Part shown: piece after piece, positions 45,550-55,311 of the stretch | Position numbering within the stretch: position 1 is the first letter of the stretch | Layout of the letters: every line of letters starts with the position of its first letter | Origin: Phormidium tanganyikae FI6-MK23 | GTDB taxonomy: Bacteria > Cyanobacteriota > Cyanobacteriia > Leptolyngbyales > Leptolyngbyaceae | DNA: 64,000 nucleotides | Direction of reading: 5' to 3' | NCBI GenBank assembly: GCA_019359175.1 | Contig: JAHHHU010000003.1 | Span: 290,148 to 354,147 of the forward strand | Notes under the pieces: generated by a model | What the model saw: the letters and a program-made list of their open reading frames with translations, nothing else | The model's database searches: none | Told to the model about the DNA's origin: nothing | Made by a program: the position numbers and the translations under genes

Positions 45550-46305
45550 TTATGCCATTTGAGCTTGGCGCATTCTGCTTAAAAAGGTGTTTAAGCGATC
45601 GCTTTTCGGTTGGGTCAATACTTCCCGCGCTGCCCCTTCTTCGACGACACGACCTTGATCGAGAAACATCACCCGATTTGCTACTTCCCGCGCAAACTGA
45701 ATCTCATGGGTGACAACAACCATTGTCATTCCGCGTTCTGCTAATCGGTGCATCACCGTTAACACTTCACCGACTAGCTCTGGATCTAGTGCGCTGGTTG
45801 GTTCATCAAACAGCATCGCTTGGGGTTCCATACAGAGGCTTCTCGCGATTGCGACTCGCTGCCGTTGTCCACCCGAAAGCTGTTCAGGATAGACATCTAC
45901 CTTATCGCCTAGTCCTACTTCTTGCAGATAGTACCGTGCCCGTTCTGCGCTCTCTTTGCGGGAAATCTTGAGAACTTGCTGTGGCGCTAAAGTGAGATTG
46001 TCTAAAACACTAAGGTGAGGAAAGAGATTGAACTGTTGAAACACCATGCCGATTCGCGATCTCACTTGTTTAAGTTCATGATTTGTGAGGTTCGATCGTG
46101 AAATTTCTAAGCTATCGATCATGATTTGTCCGCGATCGATGACTTCTAATCGATTCAAACAGCGCAGTAATGTACTTTTTCCACAGCCAGAAGAGCCAAT
46201 AATCGAAAGCACTTCACCCGCAGCAACATAGCCGCTAATACCCTTCAAGACTTGCAGCGAACCGAAACTCTTTTCAACTTGATCAAACTGAATCGCATAT
46301 TTCAT
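45550..46305 (-). CDS. Amino-acid ABC transporter ATPase (BgtA-like)
   Basis: A 251-residue ATPase of the polar amino-acid type. Walker [20 protein letters not shown]-loop [15 protein letters not shown], signature [16 protein letters not shown], Walker [18 protein letters not shown] and the switch His in [13 protein letters not shown]. It belongs with the divergent fused binding-protein/permease gene at 46410, together forming an uptake system for glutamine or basic amino acids as in Synechocystis BgtAB. Start ATG at 46305 gives the canonical length; the frame runs further upstream without conservation. Confidence 0.93.
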   Translation of the reverse strand: MKYAIQFDQVEKSFGSLQVLKGISGYVAAGEVLSIIGSSGCGKSTLLRCLNRLEVIDRGQIMIDSLEISRSNLTNHELKQVRSRIGMVFQQFNLFPHLSVLDNLTLAPQQVLKISRKESAERARYYLQEVGLGDKVDVYPEQLSGGQRQRVAIARSLCMEPQAMLFDEPTSALDPELVGEVLTVMHRLAERGMTMVVVTHEIQFAREVANRVMFLDQGRVVEEGAAREVLTQPKSDRLNTFLSRMRQAQMA

Positions 46306-46409
46306 GAAATCTAAAATATCCGCGTTTCGCGATCGAGACATGACACTCCAGACAGAGTTGCAACGATCGGAACTCATCCATTAATAAGAGATTATTAAAA
46401 CTGAAACTT

Positions 46410-47924
46410 ATGGTTAAGCTCAATTGGCGATCGATTTGGCTGGCTTTGTTTTGTACGGTGTTAATTGTTCTAAATCCTGTCCGGGTGCTGAGCCAATCGA
46501 CGCTTACTGTTGCAGTCGAACCTGTGTATGCTCCGTTTGAATTTCGCAGTCAGTCGGGAGAAGTTCAAGGATTCGATATCGATATCATTCGCGAGATTGG
46601 TAAATCAGCGGGCTTTGGTGTGAAACTTCAAAGCATTACGTTCGATGGCATCATTCCAGCGCTGCAAGCGGGAACGGTTGATGCGGCAGTCGGAGCGATT
46701 ACGATCACCCCTGCACGATCGCAAGTCGTTTCTTTTTCTCGCCCCTATTTCAAAGCAGGTCTTGCGATCGCAACTCGTGCTGATACACAGAACATTAATG
46801 CGCTAGAAGATTTGAGCGGGAAATCGATCGCGGTTCAGATCGGAACGACAGGCGCACAAGCAGCACAGAAGATTCCCGATGCTCAGATTCGCACGTTTGA
46901 TGCAGCAGTGCTTGCACTCCAAGAATTGAGCAATGGCAATGTTGTTGCAGTGGTTCATGATGCTCCGATTTTGCAATATGCTCTGAAAACTGGAGGGTTA
47001 AAGAATCTTCGAGTGAGCAATCAACTTCTAACTTCTGAGTACTACGGCATTCCCACCCCGAAAGACTCACCGAACCTAGCACGCATCAATCAAGGACTCG
47101 GCACAATTCTCAACAATGGAACCTATGCTCAAATCTATCGAAAATGGTTCAATGTCGATCCACCCGAACTACCCGAAGCGGCTCCAATCACCGAGCAAGA
47201 AGCTCGATCGAGTTGGCTAACTGTCATTCAAAATGCGCTCCCAGCCCTACTGGCTGGAGCTTTAATTACAATCCAGCTTGCAGCCATCTCAGTCGTCATT
47301 GGATTAGCTCTTGGATCACTGGTCGGCATTGTTCGACTGTCAAAAACACCTCTTCTTCGCTGGCTTGCGAGAGCTTACATTGACTTCTTTCGAGGAACAC
47401 CGCTACTCGTTCAGATCTTCATGATCTACTTCGGAATTCCAGCCATCATCAAAGAACTCGGACTCGAATTCACCTTCGATCGCTTTGTTGCCGCAGTCGT
47501 TGCCCTCAGTCTCAATAGTGCGGCTTACATTGCAGAAATTGTGCGAGCGGGGATTTCTTCGATCGAAGTTGGACAGACCGAAGCCGCTGAATCTCTCGGC
47601 TTAGACTCCAGGCAAACTTTACGACACATTATCTTTCCGCAAGCCTTCCGCCGAATGCTCCCGCCGCTCGGCAACGAATTCATCACACTGCTCAAGGATA
47701 CTAGCTTAGTTGCGGTGATCGGATTTGAAGAACTATTCCGACGCGGACAGCTAATCGTCGCCGCGAACTATCGCCCGTTTGAACTGTATGCGATCGTTGC
47801 TTTAATTTATCTCGCTTTGACGCTGCTTTCGTCTCAAGGCTTTAGTTACTTAGAGCGACGCATGAACCCGACTCAGCAGAAACGAACGGTGAAAAAGCGC
47901 GATCGAGCATTAGCACAGCGATAG
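46410..47924 (+). CDS. Amino-acid ABC transporter binding-protein/permease fusion (BgtB-like)
   Basis: A 504-residue fusion. A signal-anchor helix (residues about 8-28) is followed by a solute-binding domain (TLTVAVEPVYAPFEFRSQSG, then GTVDAAVGAITITPARSQVV; about 30-255) and, from about residue 270, an inner-membrane permease domain. The latter has the family EAA loop AAESLGLDSRQTLRHIIFPQ. The C-terminal 20 residues are basic. Fusing both functions in one chain is typical for cyanobacterial glutamine/basic amino-acid transporters. The 104-base divergent gap to the ATPase gene probably holds both promoters. Confidence 0.93.
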   Translation: MVKLNWRSIWLALFCTVLIVLNPVRVLSQSTLTVAVEPVYAPFEFRSQSGEVQGFDIDIIREIGKSAGFGVKLQSITFDGIIPALQAGTVDAAVGAITITPARSQVVSFSRPYFKAGLAIATRADTQNINALEDLSGKSIAVQIGTTGAQAAQKIPDAQIRTFDAAVLALQELSNGNVVAVVHDAPILQYALKTGGLKNLRVSNQLLTSEYYGIPTPKDSPNLARINQGLGTILNNGTYAQIYRKWFNVDPPELPEAAPITEQEARSSWLTVIQNALPALLAGALITIQLAAISVVIGLALGSLVGIVRLSKTPLLRWLARAYIDFFRGTPLLVQIFMIYFGIPAIIKELGLEFTFDRFVAAVVALSLNSAAYIAEIVRAGISSIEVGQTEAAESLGLDSRQTLRHIIFPQAFRRMLPPLGNEFITLLKDTSLVAVIGFEELFRRGQLIVAANYRPFELYAIVALIYLALTLLSSQGFSYLERRMNPTQQKRTVKKRDRALAQR

Positions 47925-47935
47925 ATCCGATTGCA

Positions 47936-48163
47936 TCAATCTGATGCTCCAGGCTTGCAATCGATAAAACTAAGTGCATCTGGATCAAGCGAAGCTGCGA
48001 TCACTGACTCCAAAACCGCCTCAATCGGATACTCGATAATCGGATACTCGATCGCCGCCGCCCGTGAATAAAATGCCTCTCGAATATGGCGAGGCAGCTT
48101 CTCCAAAAAAGCGCGGGCGGTCTCTGCATCAAGATGATGAATTTGCTCCGTTACTTGCATCAT
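47936..48163 (-). CDS. Small hypothetical protein with EYPI tandem repeat
   Basis: A 75-residue protein, MMQVTEQIHHLDAETARAFL then PRHIREAFYSRAA, with a tandem IEYPIIEYPIEAV caused by an imperfect 15-base direct repeat in the DNA. Predicted helical, acidic end DPDALSFIDCKPGASD. I know no family. It starts at one of two adjacent Met codons. The DNA just after it is the leader of the GTPase gene on the other strand. Confidence 0.5.
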   Translation of the reverse strand: MMQVTEQIHHLDAETARAFLEKLPRHIREAFYSRAAAIEYPIIEYPIEAVLESVIAASLDPDALSFIDCKPGASD

Positions 48164-48314
48164 GAATCCCTCATCGGAATTTTCACATTAAACAAAGATT
48201 CGGCTTCTGTCAAAAACTCGCCGCCTTTGAATTTCGGCTCACGCGAAGAGTATCCGTTCTTCTAAAATTCGTTCCACTCTGTAAACTAAAGAAGACGATC
48301 GTTGGAGTCAGGAT

Positions 48315-50183
48315 ATGGTGCGATTGCGGATTTGGCAATGGATTGTGTTGGCACTCCCGATCGCGCTTGTGGTCGGCTTCTTATTGTTCGCAGCAGGCTT
48401 GCAAATTCACGAATGGCGCATTAACTGGATTTGGGCGATCGTGGGTCTTGTGTTCGTCGGTTGGCGATGGCTATTGGTCAAATGGACACAACCTGCATTA
48501 AAACAAGTTGAAGCGATCGTTACAGAACTCTCAGAAGAAGCTACAGAGCGAACCAACTCATCCGTTAGCGAAATTACTCGAACCGTTGAAGCTGAAGTTC
48601 AGAAAATCTTAGTTGAAGCACAATCTGATCCGCCACTCTGGGAAGACTGGAATACATTTTGGCAGCGATGCTTAAGTATGATTCGCGCGATCTCATCAGT
48701 GTACTATCCTCAAGCTCAGAAGCCATTGCTAAACATCTATGTTCCCCAAGCTTATTCACTGTTGCGTGGAACAGTCGATGACTTAGATCAATGGATGCGG
48801 CAACTCTCCCCGGTTCTCAACCAAGTTACAGTCGGGCAAGCAGTTCAAGCGTATGAAATTTATCAAAAACTCGAACCTTCTGCCCGTAAAATCTGGAAGG
48901 CTTTGAGTTGGGCGCAATGGTTACTCAATCCCGCCGTTGCTGTCACGAGAACAGTGACTCAGCGTAGTGGCAGTCAAGCAACACAGGAACTACTCGGTAA
49001 TCTGAGTCAGCTTTTACGAGAAGCCGCGCTGCGAAACTTAGCTCGACAAGCGATCGCGCTTTACAGTGGCACAACTCCACCTGCTTTAACGACGATCGAG
49101 CCTGCTACACCCAAATTTCAAACATTGCGGGAGATTATTGCTCAAGCAAGTCCGGCAGATGTAGTTGAACAAAAGCCTGTTAGTTTATTGTTAGTCGGTC
49201 GCACAGGAGCCGGAAAAAGTAGTGTGATCAATACTTTGTTTGTAGCAGCACAAGCTCAAGTGGATGCACTACCTTCGACTGATCGCATTCAGGACTATCG
49301 TTGGCAAACCGAAACCGGAGAAACGCTTACCCTTTGGGACACTCCTGGATATGAACAGGTAGGACATCCCGAATTGCGCGATCGAGTCTTGGAATATGCA
49401 GCAAACACCGATTTAGTTCTAATGGTGACACCTGCACTTGATCCAGCATTACAGATGGATTTGGACTTTTTGAATGAACTACAATCGCTCTCTTTACCGA
49501 CGATCGCGATTGTGACTCAAGTTGATCGCTTACGTCCGATCCGCGAATGGAATCCGCCCTACAACTGGCAATTTGGCAATCGACCGAAAGAAGTTTCGAT
49601 TCGCGAAGCCGTCGCCTATCGTCAGGAAGTATTAGGGCAAGTTAGCTCATTCGTATTGCCGCTCGTGACTGCTGGGGACAATCGCCAAGCTTGGGGAATG
49701 GATACACTCTCGATGTCGATTCTGAACACGATCGATCCTGCCAAACAAGCGCGTCTAGCTCGATTTATGCGAGACATTGACACACGAACCACAACCGCCG
49801 CAAAAATCATCGATCGCTATACTTTTCAAATGGCAACGACTCAAGGACTAACTACCTTTCTAAAAAGTCCAATTCTGCGGTTTATTTCCACGATCTCAAC
49901 AGGTTCACCCACACTCGCGTTTCTCTTAGCAGAACAGATTCCGATCGAACAACTTCCGATCGTCATTGGTAAGCTGCAAATGGCATATGATCTCTACACT
50001 TTGCTTCAGCCCAAAACACCACTTGATTTAAAATCGCTCTGGAACTTGCTGATTGATAACGCATCAACTCCCGATCGCGTCGCTTGGGCATTTGGTCACG
50101 CTCTGACAGAATACTGGACACAGAACTTATCGATCGAGCAACTCGAAACCCGCTATCACTACTATCTAAATCAATCTCGCTAA
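48315..50183 (+). CDS. Membrane-anchored GTPase family protein
   Basis: A 622-residue protein. Two membrane helices lie at the N-terminus (about residues 8-28 and 35-55), then a helical region with an apparent coiled segment. A GTPase domain follows: G1 GRTGAGKSS at about 294-302, G3 DTPGYEQ, G4 TQVDRL. It resembles the Era/YeeP-like GTPases with an N-terminal membrane extension that are common in cyanobacteria (often linked to DUF697 genes). The C-terminal 140 residues are helical. Role unknown; may act on membranes or ribosomes. Confidence 0.88.
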   Translation: MVRLRIWQWIVLALPIALVVGFLLFAAGLQIHEWRINWIWAIVGLVFVGWRWLLVKWTQPALKQVEAIVTELSEEATERTNSSVSEITRTVEAEVQKILVEAQSDPPLWEDWNTFWQRCLSMIRAISSVYYPQAQKPLLNIYVPQAYSLLRGTVDDLDQWMRQLSPVLNQVTVGQAVQAYEIYQKLEPSARKIWKALSWAQWLLNPAVAVTRTVTQRSGSQATQELLGNLSQLLREAALRNLARQAIALYSGTTPPALTTIEPATPKFQTLREIIAQASPADVVEQKPVSLLLVGRTGAGKSSVINTLFVAAQAQVDALPSTDRIQDYRWQTETGETLTLWDTPGYEQVGHPELRDRVLEYAANTDLVLMVTPALDPALQMDLDFLNELQSLSLPTIAIVTQVDRLRPIREWNPPYNWQFGNRPKEVSIREAVAYRQEVLGQVSSFVLPLVTAGDNRQAWGMDTLSMSILNTIDPAKQARLARFMRDIDTRTTTAAKIIDRYTFQMATTQGLTTFLKSPILRFISTISTGSPTLAFLLAEQIPIEQLPIVIGKLQMAYDLYTLLQPKTPLDLKSLWNLLIDNASTPDRVAWAFGHALTEYWTQNLSIEQLETRYHYYLNQSR

Positions 50184-50413
50184 AGTGCCACCGCAACGAT
50201 GCAAAATCGAAGCCTGCTCTATTCTAATTCGTATGTTTTTAGCGCGACTAAAGCATTAAATTGAACGGTTTCAAATAACCAAAAATTAATCTAGTTTTAA
50301 ATTCAAGTTAACCTGCACGATCGCCAGTTTGTTTATTGTATTGAAGGGTTTGGTTTGTCAGCCGACCGCTCCAAAATAAATTGCTGATCCAAGCCGCTGT
50401 TACTTGGTTATGT

Positions 50414-51148
50414 ATGCGATCGCCCGGATCACCCTTTACGTCTAACTTCGATCAAGCTTCTATTCTAGTAATCGACGATGAAGCCATCATTCTCGAATCT
50501 CTCACAACAGCCCTCACAGAAGAAGGATACCGAGTTTTGACCGCCCGTGATGGACGGCAAGGTCTTGAAATCATTCAAGCATTACAGCCCGAAAATGCCA
50601 CAATCGATCTGATCGTTCTCGATCTGATGTTGCCGCGCTTGAGTGGAATTGATTTCTGTCGAGTCTTGCGCCAACAAGGAAGCACGATTCCAATTTTGAT
50701 CCTGAGTGCGCGGGGGAGTGAAACGGATATTGTAGTAGGTCTAGAAGTGGGTGCAGATGACTATCTGACGAAGCCTTTTGGACTGAGAGAATTGATTGCA
50801 CGCTGTCGGGCATTGTTGCGTCGTCGATCGCAAGAGCTACCCGAAGCACAACCGATTCTGCAATATCAAGATATCATTCTGTACTTACAAGAATATCGGG
50901 TGATGGTACGGGGCGCAGAAATTAATCTATCTCCGAAAGAGTTTTCGCTGCTGGAACTGTTTATAAACAATCCGCGCCGCGTTTTTTCCCGCGAACAGTT
51001 GTTAGAGCAAGTTTGGGGAATGAGCTATCTGGGCGATTCCAAAACGGTAGATGTGCATATCCGGTGGCTACGAGAGAAACTGGAGCGTGATCCCAGCGCA
51101 CCGCAGTACATTATTACAGTTCGCGGATTTGGATATCGATTTGGTTAA
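50414..51148 (+). CDS. OmpR-family two-component response regulator
   Basis: A 244-residue DNA-binding response regulator. The receiver domain starts ASILVIDDEAIILESL, with phosphoacceptor Asp in LIVLDLMLPRLSG and the conserved Lys in DYLTKPFGLRELIAR. The C-terminal winged helix is clear: INLSPKEFSLLELFINNPRR, then KTVDVHIRWLREKLERDPSA and the end ITVRGFGYRFG. It resembles the RpaA/RpaB/NblR group. No histidine kinase gene is adjacent, as often in cyanobacteria. ATG at 50414 is chosen; upstream frame codons are not conserved. Confidence 0.92.
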   Translation: MRSPGSPFTSNFDQASILVIDDEAIILESLTTALTEEGYRVLTARDGRQGLEIIQALQPENATIDLIVLDLMLPRLSGIDFCRVLRQQGSTIPILILSARGSETDIVVGLEVGADDYLTKPFGLRELIARCRALLRRRSQELPEAQPILQYQDIILYLQEYRVMVRGAEINLSPKEFSLLELFINNPRRVFSREQLLEQVWGMSYLGDSKTVDVHIRWLREKLERDPSAPQYIITVRGFGYRFG

Positions 51149-51198
51149 TGCTCGATCAATCTGTTCGCATAGAAATGGTCGAAGACCTAGCCTTAGAG

Positions 51199-52944
51199 TT
51201 ACGGGATGTCTTGGGTCGGATTTTTTGTAGTGCGTTTGCAGACCCAAACATCATAAAATTCAGTGGTTGATTGTCGATCGTAGTGTTCTGCAAAGGTCTT
51301 TCTAAATTCATCACTAAACAATTTTTGAAGCGGCGGATAGTAACTATAAACCTGAAACGGTGGATTGCCTTTTGGAACTAACCAAATGTCAGTCTGACAA
51401 GTTCTCAAAGCATTGAGTGTGCTTTCTGGTGTATTGTTCAATCCTGAAGCTTGCATCTCCATTAACGAAGCAGAATCGAGCAAGTAAGGATTACCAGCAA
51501 ACACTAACTGAGGGCGATAGGTTGAAAGTTGGTAACTGACTGCGCCATATCCCATACCGATGGTGCGATTTGGATTCGCTAACATGACACGATCGAGATC
51601 TGCGATCGCGTCATGTCCCGGTGCTGTGATCATGCGATCGATAAATTTCGCTTCTGTTGAGTACACTGCTAAACAGATTGAGAGTGTGAATGCGATCGCG
51701 GCGCTTAAGCGAAGGGAGGTGAGAAAATTCATCGATCGACGGTTTTCTCGCTGCGTTTCGGGGGACTTCTGCCCCCTAAATCCCCCATGAATGGGGGACT
51801 TTGAATCAGAGAGGTGGAATAGCTCGATCGCGAGATACACCAACAGCGGCACAAACGGCAGCATATTGTTCTCTAATGCGCCACGGGTTGAGCTAATCAC
51901 TGCGTTTACAACAACGCCAAGAATTAGCGTAATACAATAGAGCGAGTGTTTCGGCAACCATCGCTTGAACGAATCGAAATGAGTAGAGAGAGATTGTAAA
52001 AGCGCGATCGCAACAGGCATGGCTACAAATCCCGTCCATAGGAGATTTTTTGGAATCTGTTCGGACTTAATTCCTTTGAGTCGAACTTGCTGTAACCACG
52101 TCCAATAGTTCGTGAATGAGATTTGCGGAAAGATTAAATAAGGTAATGCCGAAACGAATAGAGCAATAACCGATGAAATTAATACAGAACCTAATCTAAA
52201 TCGATAAAGTAGTAAAACATAAATCGGAATGAAGTGTAGAAAAGCGGTGATCTTCAAATTGGTGCTGATACCAAGTGCGATCGCGCTTCCAAATACTGCA
52301 ATCGATCGCGTTCCTCGCACTACCCAGAACAATCCAAGCACTGTAAAAAATAGCAGCAAAGCATCCGGTCTTACCCAAAACGAAGAAGCAAGCAGTCCAG
52401 AAGCGGACGTTTGAGCGAGAAAACAAAGAGAGACAATCGCGCTTCCAAAGATTGCAGCTTTCCAGCCTAAACGATACCGAATCAGCAAAAAGATCAGCGT
52501 CAAACTCGAAAGCCCCGCCAAACTTCCCGCAACCTTTGCCGAAAAAATGCTCGGTCTGAGCAGACTCAAAAATCCGCTCTGAATCACATAGGAAAGCGCA
52601 CCGTAGTTGTTGATATATCTTTCTGCTGCGCCCAACTCTGGATACAGGACTTGACCTTGATGAAACAGCCAGGAAACGCTTGTGACATTCGCCTCAGCCG
52701 GATCAGCAAAATCTGCCCAGGTTGGGTAAAGAATCACTAAACCAACGTAATTTAGAACGATTATTCCTGCGAGTAGAAGCAGAATAGGTTTGGTGATTTG
52801 AGCAATCGTATTCCGAAATCTGAAAATTACGAATGCTGGCACTAATCCAATCAAGAACAGCGCAAAAAAACCTTGAAAGATTAATTCAATCTCTAATCTT
52901 TTACTGCTCGAAATTGCATCAATTATCGTTTCTAGCGCTTGCAT
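51199..52944 (-). CDS. GT39-like membrane glycosyltransferase
   Basis: A 581-residue polytopic protein (ten or more membrane helices) of the ArnT/PMT (glycosyltransferase 39 family) type. The first periplasmic loop carries TWADFADPAEANV, matching the DE-type acidic motif in this family, and AERYINNYGALSYVIQ follows. The donor is usually a polyprenyl-phosphate sugar. Near the middle, the stretch KSPIHGGFRGQKSPETQREN is translated from an inserted repeat element (51750-51804), which keeps the frame open. The ATG at 52944 has GGAAG nine bases upstream; a longer start at 53034 runs into the repeat region. Confidence 0.82.
   Translation of the reverse strand: MQALETIIDAISSSKRLEIELIFQGFFALFLIGLVPAFVIFRFRNTIAQITKPILLLLAGIIVLNYVGLVILYPTWADFADPAEANVTSVSWLFHQGQVLYPELGAAERYINNYGALSYVIQSGFLSLLRPSIFSAKVAGSLAGLSSLTLIFLLIRYRLGWKAAIFGSAIVSLCFLAQTSASGLLASSFWVRPDALLLFFTVLGLFWVVRGTRSIAVFGSAIALGISTNLKITAFLHFIPIYVLLLYRFRLGSVLISSVIALFVSALPYLIFPQISFTNYWTWLQQVRLKGIKSEQIPKNLLWTGFVAMPVAIALLQSLSTHFDSFKRWLPKHSLYCITLILGVVVNAVISSTRGALENNMLPFVPLLVYLAIELFHLSDSKSPIHGGFRGQKSPETQRENRRSMNFLTSLRLSAAIAFTLSICLAVYSTEAKFIDRMITAPGHDAIADLDRVMLANPNRTIGMGYGAVSYQLSTYRPQLVFAGNPYLLDSASLMEMQASGLNNTPESTLNALRTCQTDIWLVPKGNPPFQVYSYYPPLQKLFSDEFRKTFAEHYDRQSTTEFYDVWVCKRTTKNPTQDIP
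51750..51804. repeat. GCCCCCTAAATCCC repeat inserted in the GT39 gene
   Basis: A 55-base copy of the element that occurs as an inverted pair at 53037-53168. Its centre is TAAATCCCCCATGAATGGGGG. It lies inside the coding sequence and translates in the gene frame as about 19 residues (SPIHGGFRGQKSPETQ) with no stop. All three copies share the TTCGGG-to-GGGGGACTTTGA core. Confidence 0.85.
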
Positions 52945-53041
52945 CGGTGCAACTTCCAGCAGATAGATCACAGTGATCAAAGCATGATTTGGGTTCGATC
53001 GAGCTACAAATCTAGCGGCGCGTTTCGATGCCAAGATCCTC

Positions 53042-53146
53042 GCCCCCTAAATCCCTCAGAATGGGGGACTTTGAGCAGAAAGAATTCCCAGAACTCCAAG
53101 AAATTTCTCCGTTTCAGAGTCCCCCATTCTGAGGGATTTAGGGGGC
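53042..53146. repeat. 29-bp perfect inverted repeat of the same element
   Basis: The arm at 53042-53070 (GCCCCCTAAATCCCTCAG and so on) is the exact reverse complement of 53118-53146, with a 47-base loop. Each arm is one copy of the repeat found in the GT39 gene. As a unit it looks like a small non-autonomous element with palindromic ends. Confidence 0.85.
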
Positions 53147-53256
53147 AGAAGCCGCCCGAAACGCAGCAACAAAAACTTGTGCATACACATTAGCTTTCTA
53201 ATCCGGGGCAGAATCGCAAACAAGCTTTCTCCGCGACTCTATCCACAACCAATCCC

Positions 53257-54003
53257 CTAACCGTAAGTCATCACCTGAATCACCGATCCCTCTTTCGGCA
53301 AATCCGCCTTACTCAACGACAGCGAATTTCCACCTTTCCGCACAGGTGTCCCACTCATCACACTCAGAAACGCATCCAGCCCACCAATATCACATTCCCC
53401 TTTCGCCGCAGCGGTTCGATAATATATCGGCACCACAATCTTCGCGTTCAGCACTTGCAGCGCTTGCTTTGCCTCCTGCGGATTGTAAGCCTTCACCCCC
53501 CCGCCCACCGGGAGAAACACCACATCCGGCGAACCAATCAAAATCTTCTGCTCCAGCGTGATTGGCGCAGCCGTCCCGCCCAAATGCACCAAATTCAATC
53601 CACCCTGCGACCAACGCCAAGCAATATTGCGACCAAACCGTTTTCCACCAATGCGATCGTGATCCGTCGCCACGCCCTGAATCTTCAGCCCGCGCACGTT
53701 ATACGCGCCCGCCTCAAACAGCAGCTTCGGATCTCCAGTCACCACATTCACCGCACCCTCATCTAAAAGCTGACTGCTAATCATCACCAAATCGGTCGCC
53801 ACATTCGGCGCACGGTAGCCCGCTGTACAGCCTTGACTGCGAAACGGATTGACCAAAATTCGCTGCCCGCTCCCGGTGAATAGAAAGCACATGTGACCGA
53901 GATATCGCACCGAAAGACCTCCAGACTGCGCCTGTGCCTTCGTTGCAATAGCGCTCGTGACCAATCCCGCGCCCGCATACTGAATAAACTGCCTGCGTTT
54001 CAT
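53257..54003 (-). CDS. MBL-fold protein with degenerate metal site
   Basis: A 248-residue protein with a twin-arginine-like export signal (MKRRQFIQYAGAGLVTSAIA then AQA), so probably periplasmic. The body has the metallo-beta-lactamase fold of the UlaG-like group (GHMCFLFTGSGQRILVNPFR, GGLNLVHLGG, DVVFLPVGGG). The usual metal motif H-x-H-x-D-H after the DLVMIS strand is absent: the residues there are SSQLLDEGAV. Only single histidines (DHDRIG, VHLGG) remain. Either a non-metal ligand-binding protein or an inactive homologue. Downstream of trpG with a short gap. Confidence 0.85.
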   Translation of the reverse strand: MKRRQFIQYAGAGLVTSAIATKAQAQSGGLSVRYLGHMCFLFTGSGQRILVNPFRSQGCTAGYRAPNVATDLVMISSQLLDEGAVNVVTGDPKLLFEAGAYNVRGLKIQGVATDHDRIGGKRFGRNIAWRWSQGGLNLVHLGGTAAPITLEQKILIGSPDVVFLPVGGGVKAYNPQEAKQALQVLNAKIVVPIYYRTAAAKGECDIGGLDAFLSVMSGTPVRKGGNSLSLSKADLPKEGSVIQVMTYG

Positions 54004-54026
54004 ACTTCCTCACACCAGGGTTTGAC

Positions 54027-54623
54027 TTACTGACCTTGAATCGATCTCAAAAAGTTCCGCAACAACTGCTTTCCAGAGTCCGTTAGCACGCTTTCTGGAT
54101 GAAACTGCACCCCTTGAATGTGCGGATACTGCCGATGTCGAACGCCCATGATCGTTTGATCCTCGACCCACGCCGTAATCTCTAGAACTGCCGGACAACT
54201 TTCTCGATCGATCACCAGACTATGATACCGAGTCGCGGTCATCGGATTGTCGAGTCCCTCAAAGACTCCCACATTCGTATGCTTCACGGGTGAAGTTTTC
54301 CCGTGCATTAACTCCGGCGCTGAAACAATATCGCCGCCAAACACTTGCCCAATACTCTGATGTCCGAGACATACGCCCAAAATCGGGGTCGTTTCTCCCA
54401 TCTGCCGAATCAATTCCATCGAAATTCCAGCATCTTCGGGTCGTCCCGGCCCTGGCGAAATCACGATCGCATCCGGATTCAGGTGCCGAACTTGGTCAAG
54501 CGAAATCTGATCGTTGCGAAACACCTGAACATCTGCCGCGATCGCAAATTCTGCACCGAGTTCGCCCAAATACTGAACCAGGTTGTAAGTAAAGCTGTCG
54601 TAGTTATCAATCACTAAAATCAT
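54027..54623 (-). CDS. trpG: Anthranilate/aminodeoxychorismate synthase glutamine amidotransferase
   Basis: A 198-residue class-I glutamine amidotransferase. It starts [20 protein letters not shown]. The catalytic Cys lies in [11 protein letters not shown] and the His-Glu pair in [10 protein letters not shown]. The same protein often serves both TrpE (tryptophan) and PabB (folate), so pabA is an equally valid name. The synthase large subunits are not in this window. Followed by the MBL-fold gene with a 23-base gap, and preceded by a diacylglycerol-kinase gene at 33 bases, so the three may be cotranscribed. Confidence 0.95.
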   Translation of the reverse strand: MILVIDNYDSFTYNLVQYLGELGAEFAIAADVQVFRNDQISLDQVRHLNPDAIVISPGPGRPEDAGISMELIRQMGETTPILGVCLGHQSIGQVFGGDIVSAPELMHGKTSPVKHTNVGVFEGLDNPMTATRYHSLVIDRESCPAVLEITAWVEDQTIMGVRHRQYPHIQGVQFHPESVLTDSGKQLLRNFLRSIQGQ

Positions 54624-54656
54624 GAAAAAGCGCCTTGAATCCGCTTTCCCAGTGTC

Positions 54657-55121
54657 TCAGAGAATCACTTGCAGCACCAGCCAAAGTTTCGGAAACAAAA
54701 TGCAGCCCGCCACGAGAACTGCCGCGATCGCTGCAACCAAAACCGCCGCTGCCGCGCAGTCCTTCGCCACTTTCGCCAATTCGTGATACGTCTGCTTCAC
54801 TGTCAAATCGACCACCGACTCGATCGCGGTATTCAACAATTCCATCGCCAAAACTAATCCGATCGTCAATCCGATCACCGCGAGTTCGACCACGGTTGCT
54901 TTTAAAAGAAGCCCTAAGCCGATCGCGATCGATCCCAAGCACACATGAATTCTAAAATTTCGCTGCGTCAGGAAAGCATAGCTCACGCCCATCCAGGCAT
55001 AGCGAAAACTGGTCAGCAGCGTCGGAGCCACTTGCCAAGCGAGATCCCGTTCCGGTTTGACGAGCGGAACAACCTTTGATCGCTTGGGGGACTGGGTGGG
55101 GAGTTCTTGAGACATACGCAA
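54657..55121 (-). CDS. dgkA: Diacylglycerol kinase / undecaprenol kinase family
   Basis: A 154-residue integral membrane kinase. A polar, basic N-terminus of 40 residues (QSPKRSKVVPLVKPERDLAW) is followed by the DgkA core: SFRYAWMGVSYAFLTQRNFR, a first helix, then VLAMELLNTAIESVVDLTVK, which holds the conserved Glu and Asn, and the AKVAKDCAAAAVLVAAIAAV helix. The Gram-positive-type members phosphorylate undecaprenol; substrate here is not certain. Just upstream of trpG on the same strand. Confidence 0.9.
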   Translation of the reverse strand: MRMSQELPTQSPKRSKVVPLVKPERDLAWQVAPTLLTSFRYAWMGVSYAFLTQRNFRIHVCLGSIAIGLGLLLKATVVELAVIGLTIGLVLAMELLNTAIESVVDLTVKQTYHELAKVAKDCAAAAVLVAAIAAVLVAGCILFPKLWLVLQVIL

Positions 55122-55311
55122 ACCAGGTGAACAGCCAATAAAGATACTTTATGAGTACCCCCAAGGCGCGACTATCGCATCAGATGACAAAACACAGTAT
55201 TGCAACAATGTTAGGAAAGGTAAAGCGCAACTTTAGAAAATAAAAGTTAAGACTGTAAACTTGAGCGTTTTCTCGATCAGAGCGTCTTTAAGATTACAAT
55301 TCCAACCTGTT

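Noticed and set aside
53034..53945. Longer start of the GT39 gene at 53034
   Set aside because: The added 30 residues lie at the edge of the repeat pair and a better ribosome site precedes the ATG at 52944.
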